A DNA stretch of 19,563 nt. Source: an uncultured Oscillospiraceae bacterium. GTDB taxonomy: Bacteria; Bacillota; Clostridia; Oscillospirales; Oscillospiraceae. Every line of letters begins with the position of its first letter. The first letter of the stretch is position 1. The stretch is taken from assembly GCA_900763965.1 (NCBI GenBank), contig CAAFMG010000166.1, positions 1 through 19,563 on the forward strand, in the 5' to 3' direction. A program made the position numbers and the translations under genes. Below are positions 13,679 through 19,563 of the stretch, one piece after another. The notes beneath the pieces were generated by a model. The model worked only from the letters and a program-made list of their open reading frames with translations. It was not told where the DNA came from and did not search any database.

Positions 13679-14726
13679 CAGTTAACACCTCTAATAGTTT
13701 TTCTCCGCTTACTTCCAGTGCAACGTAATCATATTTCTTTGCTTCTTCCAGACAGATAGTTCGCTCGGACGCGACAAATTCCACCGAACAGGAATAAAAC
13801 ATATCTCCCAAATTACGGTGTACCGTTCCAATACTTTTGACTTTACTAAAATCAATTGCACCGATGAACTGCTCACCGATTCGGAATGACTCTTCCGCAG
13901 TCTGAAGATCGCCACCTATAGCATAGGATGCAGCAATGAGCTTAGTCGCCTGAAGATACAAATCATAGTACTCTTGCATCTCAGAAACCTCACGATCTTT
14001 ATCTGCAAGGTAACCACTATGCATTAATTCTCTAAAAAAACGTCCTGGAGCCGTCTTTGGTAACGCCTCAAACTCTCCGACTCGTCTTTGAAGTGTCTGC
14101 CCGATTTGAGCCTGTGCTACGAGTATATTTTGACGACTTGAATTAATTTGCATAGTTCGTTCGTCGCCCTCAGACATCGACAGTGCGAGCAGTAATCCGT
14201 TTTTACCAGCTTCCAACCTTCCGATTCGATCGTCCATCTGCCCATGCTCAATTCGTTCAACAACTCGATATGTATCTTCGACCATGCTTGTTAGCCGGGC
14301 CATCTGCTGCTGCATCAAAACATTATGATACCCAACCGACAAGTCCTGAACTGGATTACCCTGAACAAATCCTTGTTCTGAAATTGGTAGCGGTGTAACG
14401 ACCTGGTGTCTACCATTTTCAGCAACCTGCATTAACGATGGCCACATTTTTCTATTTTTCTGGTTTTGCATCATAAAATACTCACCAGATTCGAATGCTT
14501 CCTGAAATTCAGCAGGAATCTGAACAACATACTGTGTGCCTGCTTTAATTCTTGTAAGCACGTCTCCCATATTAACATATTGAATTACCTGACTAATGAT
14601 GGAATGATAATCAAATTCCTTTGTGTCCTGTGTAATATATAATGTTTTCCCCGGTGCAGGTACAGGTATCATCTCGCTATTAGATAAAACCGGCAGTTTT
14701 TGTTTTTTCTTTGGTAGCTCATTCAT
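13635..14726 (-). CDS. Conserved-looking cytoplasmic protein of unknown function, first gene of the AT-rich operon
   Basis: A 363-residue soluble protein that I cannot assign to a named family. A basic, Pro-rich start (1-27) is followed by a mixed domain (about 28-115). Residues about 125-200 look helical and charged, with the segment VVERIEHGQMDDRIGRLEAGKNG. The C-terminal part (about 225-345) is helical with repeated amphipathic helices around LYLQATKLIAASYAIGGDLQTAEESF, compatible with TPR-like repeats. No signal peptide or membrane segment is visible. GAGGTGATA lies 7 bases before the ATG, and a good minus-strand promoter sits about 170 bases upstream. It is followed by two coupled genes. 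Base composition is visibly lower in GC than the flanks. Confidence 0.75.
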   Translation of the reverse strand: MNELPKKKQKLPVLSNSEMIPVPAPGKTLYITQDTKEFDYHSIISQVIQYVNMGDVLTRIKAGTQYVVQIPAEFQEAFESGEYFMMQNQKNRKMWPSLMQVAENGRHQVVTPLPISEQGFVQGNPVQDLSVGYHNVLMQQQMARLTSMVEDTYRVVERIEHGQMDDRIGRLEAGKNGLLLALSMSEGDERTMQINSSRQNILVAQAQIGQTLQRRVGEFEALPKTAPGRFFRELMHSGYLADKDREVSEMQEYYDLYLQATKLIAASYAIGGDLQTAEESFRIGEQFIGAIDFSKVKSIGTVHRNLGDMFYSCSVEFVASERTICLEEAKKYDYVALEVSGEKLLEVLTDGRTEEVSKEITKQ

Positions 14727-14898
14727 ATATTATCACCTCATAATAGAGCATAGCTCCTAAAACATTCTCAAGAGAAATGGTATATAGATGATTTTCTTAC
14801 TCGGTATCCACAGTTGCATTTTTCCATCGGAGCGGACAACGATATCACCACAATCAGAAGTCTGAAGCACTGCTGACGAATCGTTTTCCTATATTTTA

Positions 14899-14928
14899 AG
14901 TATATCACACTGCTTGCAGGCTTTTCAA
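14899..14928 (-). promoter_or_regulatory. Promoter of the AT-rich three-gene operon
   Basis: On the minus strand, TTGAAA (14928-14923) and TATACT (14904-14899) are 18 bases apart, and TGA directly before the minus-10 box gives an extended minus-10. Transcription should begin near 14891, leaving a leader of about 165 bases before the ATG at 14726. In that leader I see no terminator or recognisable structured RNA. Confidence 0.65.
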
Positions 14929-14960
14929 CATTCTATGCCGTTATTCGTCAATGAAATCAG

Positions 14961-15002
14961 AAGCACCTGACCCCAGCGCAGCGCCAGGGTCAGGTGCTTT
15001 TT
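14961..15002 (+). terminator. Strong hairpin between the glycosyltransferase and the AT-rich operon
   Basis: AAGCACCTGACCC (14961-14973) and GGGTCAGGTGCTT (14987-14999) form a 13-bp perfect stem with a 13-base loop. The T-run (14998-15002) is on the plus strand, although the only gene ending here, the glycosyltransferase at 15039, runs on the minus strand, where the stem is followed by the weaker TCTGATTTC. It may still stop minus-strand transcription, but formally it is a plus-strand terminator. Confidence 0.6.
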
Positions 15003-15038
15003 GCATCTCTTTCACCAAAATTACGCAGAGATCTGATT

Positions 15039-16133
15039 CTATACCCCCAGCAGGGAGATGACGGCATCGGTCCAGGCTTCCATGCTGTATTGGCTGTGGA
15101 TGGACTGGGCGGTTTGGGGGTCGGGGGAGAGGGTCATGGCGGCTTTCAGGGCTTGGGCGCAGTCCTCCGGGTCTTCTGTGGGGAAGCTGCGGACGATGGG
15201 GTATTCGGCGGCCCAGCGGGTGCCGGGGATGTCGCTGATGACACAGGGCTTGCCCAGGCTCAGCATTTCCAGCAGGGAGTAGGAAAAACCCTCGGAGCGG
15301 CTGGCGGACAGGAGAAGATCCGCTGCCCGGTGGAAGGAAAATACATCTTCCCGGGGCTTCCAATAGACCAGAAAATCTTCCTCTCCGGTGCAGTCTGTGT
15401 GGGTACGGATCCATGCCTTTGTCTGTTCCGGATCAGGGCCGCAGACCAGCGCCAGCTTGACCGGCATCCCCTGCCGGTTCAGAAGCTTTACGGCCTTCAC
15501 AGCAATGTCCACACCCTTGATTTCCGGGCTCCAGCCGTACAGCTCAATCAGCCTTTCTTCCGGTGCCACCCCGGCGGCGGTGCGCATTTCCTCCCGGCTC
15601 TCCTGGGTGCAGGGCAGCCGGTTTTCTGCCAGGGCATTGGGTACATAGACGATCTTTCGGGGATTCAGGGATACCAGATCCTGCCCAACGCTGATCCCCT
15701 GCACCCGGCCCAGCAGCACATGGTACAGAAGAAAGTGCTTCATCCGCCGCACCGGGGAAACAGCACCGCCTCCGGAAAAGTCCGAGTGCATGTGGTTGAA
15801 GATCCGCAGTCTGGGATTCTGCCAAGACAGCAGGCTCAGCAGCCGTTCATCTACAAAATGGGCATAGAGGATTCCCACATGATACCGGCGGCAAAGGGCC
15901 TGCACCTCTTTGGCAACGACCCTGCGGCGCTGGGAAAGATCCATGGTCAGGATTTCTTTTCCCATGCCCTCCAGCAGCCGAAACCAGTCCCGGTCGGCAG
16001 CTTCCCTGGGGAAGCAGTAGATGCACCGTATGTTCCGCTGGGACAGCTTTTCCTCCAGTGCCAGCAGGGTGGGAATGAAATTGCCGCCGTAGACGGCAGG
16101 ATAGTGGCATAAAAACAGAATGTTGGATTCCAA
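15039..16133 (-). CDS. GT4-family glycosyltransferase
   Basis: A 364-residue GT-B fold glycosyltransferase that transfers a sugar from a nucleotide donor, probably in cell-surface or exopolysaccharide assembly on the cytoplasmic face. The N-terminal acceptor domain starts NILFLCHYPAVYGGNFIP. In the C-terminal donor domain, the E-x7-E motif is E281-GFSYSLL-E289, followed by GKPCVISDIPG. No membrane segment is visible. The start codon is TTG at 16133, chosen because AAGGAGG lies 7 bases upstream; there is no in-frame ATG nearby. That site overlaps the stop of the aldo/keto reductase gene 12 bases away, so the two are probably co-transcribed and coupled. Donor and acceptor sugars cannot be read from the sequence. 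Confidence 0.9.
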   Translation of the reverse strand: MESNILFLCHYPAVYGGNFIPTLLALEEKLSQRNIRCIYCFPREAADRDWFRLLEGMGKEILTMDLSQRRRVVAKEVQALCRRYHVGILYAHFVDERLLSLLSWQNPRLRIFNHMHSDFSGGGAVSPVRRMKHFLLYHVLLGRVQGISVGQDLVSLNPRKIVYVPNALAENRLPCTQESREEMRTAAGVAPEERLIELYGWSPEIKGVDIAVKAVKLLNRQGMPVKLALVCGPDPEQTKAWIRTHTDCTGEEDFLVYWKPREDVFSFHRAADLLLSASRSEGFSYSLLEMLSLGKPCVISDIPGTRWAAEYPIVRSFPTEDPEDCAQALKAAMTLSPDPQTAQSIHSQYSMEAWTDAVISLLGV

Positions 16134-16145
16134 AAAGGAGCCTCC

Positions 16146-17138
16146 TTATCCCAGACTGATCCGGTCGATGGCGGCCAGCTCGTCGGGGGTGAATGTGGTG
16201 TTTTTCAGGGCTTCCAGATTGTCCAGGATCTGCTCCGGCCGGGATGCGCCCACCAGAACGCTGGTGACGATGCCGTCCCGGAGAACCCAGCTCAGGGCCA
16301 TTTGGGCCAGAGTCTGTCCCCGCTGGGAGGCCAGGCCGTTCAGACTGCGGATCTGCTCCAGGCGCTCCGGGGTCAGGGAGGACTCCTTCAGGAACCGTCC
16401 GTCGGTGCGGATCCGGCTGTCGGCGGGAATGCCGGAAAGATAGCGGTCACTGAGCATACCCTGGGCCAGGGGGGAGAAGGCGATAATGCCCTTGCCCAGC
16501 TGGGCGGCAGTGTCTTTCAGACCGTTTCTTTCAATGGTGCGGTCAAAAATGGAGTAGCGGTTCTGGTTGATGACGAAGGGTACCTTCATCTCCTGCAAAA
16601 TGGCGGCGGCCTGGGCAAGGTGCTGGCCGTCATAGTTGCTCAGACCCACATACAGCGCCTTTCCGGACTGGACGGCGGTGGCCAGTGCCCCCATGGTCTC
16701 CTCCAGAGGGGTGTTGGGATCCATCCGGTGGTGGTAGAAAATATCCACATAATCCAGACCCATCCGCCCCAGACTCTGATCCAGGCTGGACAGCAGATAT
16801 TTCCGGCTGCCCCAATCGCCGTAGGGGCCGGGCCACATGAGATAGCCTGCCTTGGTGGAGATCAGCAGCTCATCCCGGTAGGGCATCAGATCCTCCTTCA
16901 GGATCTTTCCGAAGTTCTTTTCCGCCGCACCGGCACTGGGGCCGTAGTTGTTGGCCAGGTCAAAGTGGGTCACACCATGGTCAAAGGCGGTAAAGCACAT
17001 CTGGCGCATGGTCTCAAAGGGCGCAGTATCTCCAAAATTGTGCCACAGGCCCAAGGCAAGGGCACTGATGCCCAGGCCGCTGTGGCCCAGACGGGGATAG
17101 GACATGGTATCATAACGGGTATCGGCAGGTGTGTACAT
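16146..17138 (-). CDS. mgrA: Aldo/keto reductase, L-glyceraldehyde-3-phosphate reductase type
   Basis: A 330-residue NADPH-dependent reductase with the TIM-barrel AKR fold. The N-terminal pattern MYTPADTRYDTM.Y.R.G.SGL and the segment LGLWHNFGD are characteristic of the YghZ/MgrA group (AKR14), which reduces L-glyceraldehyde 3-phosphate and methylglyoxal. The catalytic tetrad is D60, Y65, K96 and H137 (in FYHHRMD). Length is normal. AAAGGA lies 10 bases before the ATG. It sits 30 bases downstream of the deaminase-family gene and 12 bases ahead of the glycosyltransferase, so a three-gene transcript is likely, although the functions do not obviously connect. Related potassium-channel beta-like AKRs are an alternative, but the N-terminus favours this group. 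Confidence 0.85.
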   Translation of the reverse strand: MYTPADTRYDTMSYPRLGHSGLGISALALGLWHNFGDTAPFETMRQMCFTAFDHGVTHFDLANNYGPSAGAAEKNFGKILKEDLMPYRDELLISTKAGYLMWPGPYGDWGSRKYLLSSLDQSLGRMGLDYVDIFYHHRMDPNTPLEETMGALATAVQSGKALYVGLSNYDGQHLAQAAAILQEMKVPFVINQNRYSIFDRTIERNGLKDTAAQLGKGIIAFSPLAQGMLSDRYLSGIPADSRIRTDGRFLKESSLTPERLEQIRSLNGLASQRGQTLAQMALSWVLRDGIVTSVLVGASRPEQILDNLEALKNTTFTPDELAAIDRISLG

Positions 17139-17168
17139 GGAGCATCCGTCCTTTCTTGGCGTGGGAGA

Positions 17169-17678
17169 CTACTTGGCAGCCTCGTTGGTTTTTTCTTCTT
17201 CGGGAATGAAATCCAGGGTGATGGAGGGAATGGCGGGGCGCAGGCGGATATACTTGACTCCGGCGGAGTCCATCATCCGCTTGGAAGCCAGGGTGGACAT
17301 GGAATCGGCGTACTTGTCCGACAGGTAGTATACCTCCTTCACGCCGCTCTGGATAATGGCCTTGGCGCACTCGTTGCAGGGAAACAGCGCCACATACAAG
17401 CGGCTGCCTTGCAGGCTTCTGCCGTGGGCGTTGAGGACGGCGTTCAGCTCTGCGTGAACCACAAAGGGGTACTTGGTGTCCTCCCCTTCCCGATCCCAGG
17501 GATATTCGTCATCGGAGCAGCCCTTGGGCATTCCGTTGTAGCCGATGGACAGGATGATATTGTCCGCAGAGACGATGCAGGCACCCACCTGGGTGTTGGG
17601 ATCCTTGCTGCGCTTGGCCGCCAGCATGGCAATTCCCATAAAGTATTCATCCCAGCTGATATAGTCGTTTCGCTTCAT
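17169..17678 (-). CDS. dCMP/cytidine deaminase-family protein (ComEB-like)
   Basis: A 169-residue zinc-dependent deaminase. The zinc and catalytic residues are H75-A-E77 and the PCNEC motif with C101 and C104. Early segments such as RSKDPNTQVGACIV and IGYNGMPKGC are typical of deoxycytidylate deaminases, which convert dCMP to dUMP for dTMP synthesis. A related role as a late-competence-type deaminase or a deaminase for another nucleotide cannot be excluded. The C-terminal 35 residues (SITLDFIPEEEKTNEAAK at the end) extend a little beyond the core. An AGGGGG site about 8 bases before the ATG supports the start at 17678. It is the first gene of the minus-strand group with the aldo/keto reductase and glycosyltransferase. 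Confidence 0.9.
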   Translation of the reverse strand: MKRNDYISWDEYFMGIAMLAAKRSKDPNTQVGACIVSADNIILSIGYNGMPKGCSDDEYPWDREGEDTKYPFVVHAELNAVLNAHGRSLQGSRLYVALFPCNECAKAIIQSGVKEVYYLSDKYADSMSTLASKRMMDSAGVKYIRLRPAIPSITLDFIPEEEKTNEAAK

Positions 17679-17754
17679 TGCTTAGCCCCCTTTTTTCTTC
17701 CAGTTTACCCCAAAGCGGGAAAAATTGCAAGGGGCAAGCAGGGGCTCAGGGCAC

Positions 17755-17783
17755 AAAAAACGCCCCGGAAATATCCCGGAGCG
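17755..17783 (-). terminator. Intrinsic terminator of the HPr-like gene
   Basis: On the minus strand CGCTCCGGG and CCGGGGCG pair (one G-T wobble) around an ATATTT loop, followed by six Ts (17760-17755). It lies 5 bases after the HPr-like stop codon and separates that gene from the deaminase group downstream. Confidence 0.8.
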
Positions 17784-17788
17784 ACGAC

Positions 17789-18031
17789 TCAATTGGGGTT
17801 ACTAACAATAAAGCGGGCAGCATCCTGCTTCAGCCGGTCAAATTCCTCCGGGCTGCAATCGGCAGAGATGGTCAGCGGCTGGTTGATATCCAGAGAAAAC
17901 AGGGACATGAAGTTCCGCCCCCGAACCCGTACCTGGCAATTGGAGACGATCACCTCAAAGGGCCGGAGGGTGGCAATGTCCACCAAATCCTGAATGTCCT
18001 GCATGGAGTGAAGCTGAATCGTAAATTCCAT
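17789..18031 (-). CDS. Degenerate HPr-like protein
   Basis: An 80-residue protein whose second half matches the HPr fold of phosphotransferase systems: VRVRGRNFMSLFSLDINQPLTIS corresponds to the strand-helix region around Ser46 of HPr. The active-site loop of HPr (G-L-H-A-R-P around His15) is shortened and replaced by IQLHSMQDIQDLV, so the phosphorylated histidine and its arginine partner are not clearly present. The regulatory serine position is asparagine (N40). It should therefore not act as a normal phosphocarrier. A Crh-like regulatory or structural role is possible, but Crh keeps the serine. It stands alone with its own terminator and is divergent from mtaB. Confidence 0.65.
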   Translation of the reverse strand: MEFTIQLHSMQDIQDLVDIATLRPFEVIVSNCQVRVRGRNFMSLFSLDINQPLTISADCSPEEFDRLKQDAARFIVSNPN

Positions 18032-18213
18032 AAAATGATACCCCTATACAAAATCCTCATTTTTATGTATAATAGCCAGTGTATTTCTTCCTTGCTCAGT
18101 CATTCAAAAATACAATAATCGAAGTCTATTCTATCAGAATTTCTGAGATGCGACAAGATGGCACATTGGACGATATGCAAAAATTTTACAAATGATAATT
18201 GGTGGATTTAACA
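18032..18213. promoter_or_regulatory. Divergent intergenic region between the HPr-like gene and mtaB
   Basis: This 182-base AT-rich gap must hold promoters for both divergent genes. TATAAT-like sequences occur near 18066-18073 (readable on both strands) and GATAAT at 18194-18199, but none has a well-spaced minus-35 box, so I do not assign exact promoters. Nothing else is visible. Confidence 0.35.
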
Positions 18214-19509
18214 ATGAGATTTGCTTTTTATACTTTGGGCTGTAAGACCAATCAATACGAGACACAGGCCATGGAGCGGCTGCTGATGGATCTGGGGCAC
18301 AGCATCGGCAGCTTTGACGAGGAATGTGACGGCTATATCGTCAACACCTGCTCCGTCACGGCGGTGGCGGACAAGAAAAACCGGGCGGTGATCCGCCGGT
18401 GCCGCCGGGAGCATCCCAATGCCATTTTGGGTGTCTGCGGCTGCTATTCCCAGCACGACAGCCAGGCGGTGGAGGCCCTGGAGGCGGATGTCATCGGCGG
18501 CAGCGCCCACCGGGAGGAATTTGTCCACATGATGCTCAAGGCTCTGGAAAGCCGCACCCGCCAGGAATCCGTGGATGTGGCGCTGCGCCGCCGGGAGTTT
18601 GAGATCCTGCCTGCCGGAGGTCTGGAGGAACGCACCCGGGCCATGCTGAAGGTTCAGGATGGCTGCGTGAATTTCTGCACCTACTGCATCATCCCCTACA
18701 CCCGGGGCCCGGTGCGCTCTGCCCCGGTGGCGGTGGCGGTGGCTCAGGCCCGGGAGTTGGAGCAGCGGGGCTATCGGGAGATCGTGGTGACCGGCATTGA
18801 GATCGCCAGCTGGGGCGTGGATCTGCCGGGGAAGCCGGAGCCCACCGAACTGATTGAGGCGGTGTGCCGGGCAGTTCCTGCCCTGCGGATCCGTCTGGGC
18901 AGTCTGGAGCCCCGGATCGTCACCGAGGATTTCTGCCGCCGGCTGCAAAAGCTGCCAAATCTCTGCCCTCAGTTCCATCTTTCCATGCAGTCCGGCTGCG
19001 ACACCGTTCTGGCCCGGATGCGCCGGAAGTATGATACTGCCCGGTACTATGAAAGCGTCTGCCTGCTCAGCCGCTTCTTCCCCGGCTGCGCCGTCACCAC
19101 GGACATGATCGTGGCCTTCCCCGGAGAGACGGAGGCGGAGTTTGCCGCCAGTCTGGACTTTATCCGCAAATGCGGCTTTGCGGATATGCACATTTTCCCC
19201 TACTCCCGCCGCCCCGGCACCCCGGCGGACAAAATGCCCGGTCAGCATGACAACGCCACCAAGGAGGCCCGCAGCCGGGCAGCCATTGCCGTGGCGGAGG
19301 AAATGAGCCGGGATTACCGCAGACGGCTGATCGGCGGAGAGCTGGAGGTGCTGTTTGAAGAAAAGGACGGTGCCTACAGCGTGGGCCATGCCCCCAACTA
19401 TGTCAAGGTCTACACCCGGGAGGACGTGGGGCACAATGAGATCCGCACCGTCACCGTTACCGATGCGTTCCGGGATGGGGTGCTGGGAAGGGTGAAGCAC
19501 AGTTCATAA
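18214..19509 (+). CDS. mtaB: tRNA t6A37 methylthiotransferase MtaB
   Basis: A 431-residue radical SAM methylthiotransferase that adds a methylthio group to t6A37 of tRNAs reading ANN codons. The N-terminal domain keeps cluster cysteines C10, C46 and C75 (or C77). The radical SAM cluster motif is C151-x3-C155-x2-C158 (GCVNFCTYCIIPYTRG). The C-terminal part (about 370-431) should be the TRAM RNA-binding domain. The segments TLGCKTNQYE and NTCSVT place it in the MtaB subgroup rather than MiaB or RimO. The ATG at 18214 is chosen over an upstream TTG because GGTGGA lies 7 bases ahead. Length is normal and the gene is complete at the right edge of the window. Confidence 0.93.
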   Translation: MRFAFYTLGCKTNQYETQAMERLLMDLGHSIGSFDEECDGYIVNTCSVTAVADKKNRAVIRRCRREHPNAILGVCGCYSQHDSQAVEALEADVIGGSAHREEFVHMMLKALESRTRQESVDVALRRREFEILPAGGLEERTRAMLKVQDGCVNFCTYCIIPYTRGPVRSAPVAVAVAQARELEQRGYREIVVTGIEIASWGVDLPGKPEPTELIEAVCRAVPALRIRLGSLEPRIVTEDFCRRLQKLPNLCPQFHLSMQSGCDTVLARMRRKYDTARYYESVCLLSRFFPGCAVTTDMIVAFPGETEAEFAASLDFIRKCGFADMHIFPYSRRPGTPADKMPGQHDNATKEARSRAAIAVAEEMSRDYRRRLIGGELEVLFEEKDGAYSVGHAPNYVKVYTREDVGHNEIRTVTVTDAFRDGVLGRVKHSS

Positions 19510-19518
19510 AATATTTAC

Positions 19519-19550
19519 GGAAAACCGCCGTTTTTCCACTTGATATTTTT
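19519..19550 (+). terminator. Possible terminator after mtaB
   Basis: GGAAAAC (19519-19525) can pair with GTTTTTCC (19530-19537, one bulged T) around a CGCC loop, followed a few bases later by a TATTTTTT stretch. The stem is A-T rich and the T-run is displaced, so support is modest. Confidence 0.3.
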
Positions 19551-19563
19551 TCCGAATATGGTA

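Noticed and set aside
13484..14726. Toxin-antitoxin or known phage-defence module in the AT-rich operon
   Set aside because: None of the three proteins shows a nuclease, kinase, ATPase, TIR or other effector motif that I can see, so no named system is supported.

Overview
The window looks like a chromosomal piece of a fairly GC-rich Clostridia member, probably an Oscillospiraceae/Ruminococcaceae-type gut anaerobe. This is inferred from strong AGGAGG ribosome binding sites, SigA-type promoters, oxygen-sensitive radical SAM and nitrogenase-like enzymes, and the general look of the proteins. No rRNA or tRNA gene is visible and the genus cannot be named.

Left part (1-1006): an intergenic stretch with hairpins, a small two-helix membrane protein (312-533), and a membrane protein gene broken by a one-base frameshift (573-1006).

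Centre (1003-10161), the core of the window: one tightly packed operon of nine genes. It starts at a full-consensus SigA promoter, followed by a long leader that ends in a perfect intrinsic terminator, so an attenuator or riboswitch is likely. The genes are a TM1266-type small regulator, a FecCD/BtuC-type importer permease, its ATPase fused to a second TM1266-type domain, a HydE-like radical SAM enzyme, a NifH-like reductase, two nitrogenase component 1-like subunits, a substrate-binding lipoprotein of the same importer, and the GTPase HydF. Most neighbours overlap by 4-8 bases. No nifB/E/N, hydG or hydrogenase gene is present. This looks like an uncharacterised nitrogenase-like system tied to [FeFe]-hydrogenase-type maturation chemistry and to uptake of a metal chelate or cofactor. 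Its substrate and product cannot be read from the sequence.

Next (10166-11947): malQ (4-alpha-glucanotransferase) from its own promoter, closed by a very long hairpin with a T-run.

Minus-strand part (11951-18031): a low-molecular-weight protein tyrosine phosphatase; an AT-richer insert (about 12410-14950) with a three-gene operon of unknown function from its own promoter; then a probable operon of a dCMP/cytidine deaminase-family enzyme, an L-glyceraldehyde-3-phosphate reductase-like aldo/keto reductase and a GT4 glycosyltransferase; and a separate degenerate HPr-like protein with its own terminator.

Right end (18214-19509): a complete mtaB-type tRNA methylthiotransferase on the plus strand, divergent from the HPr-like gene.
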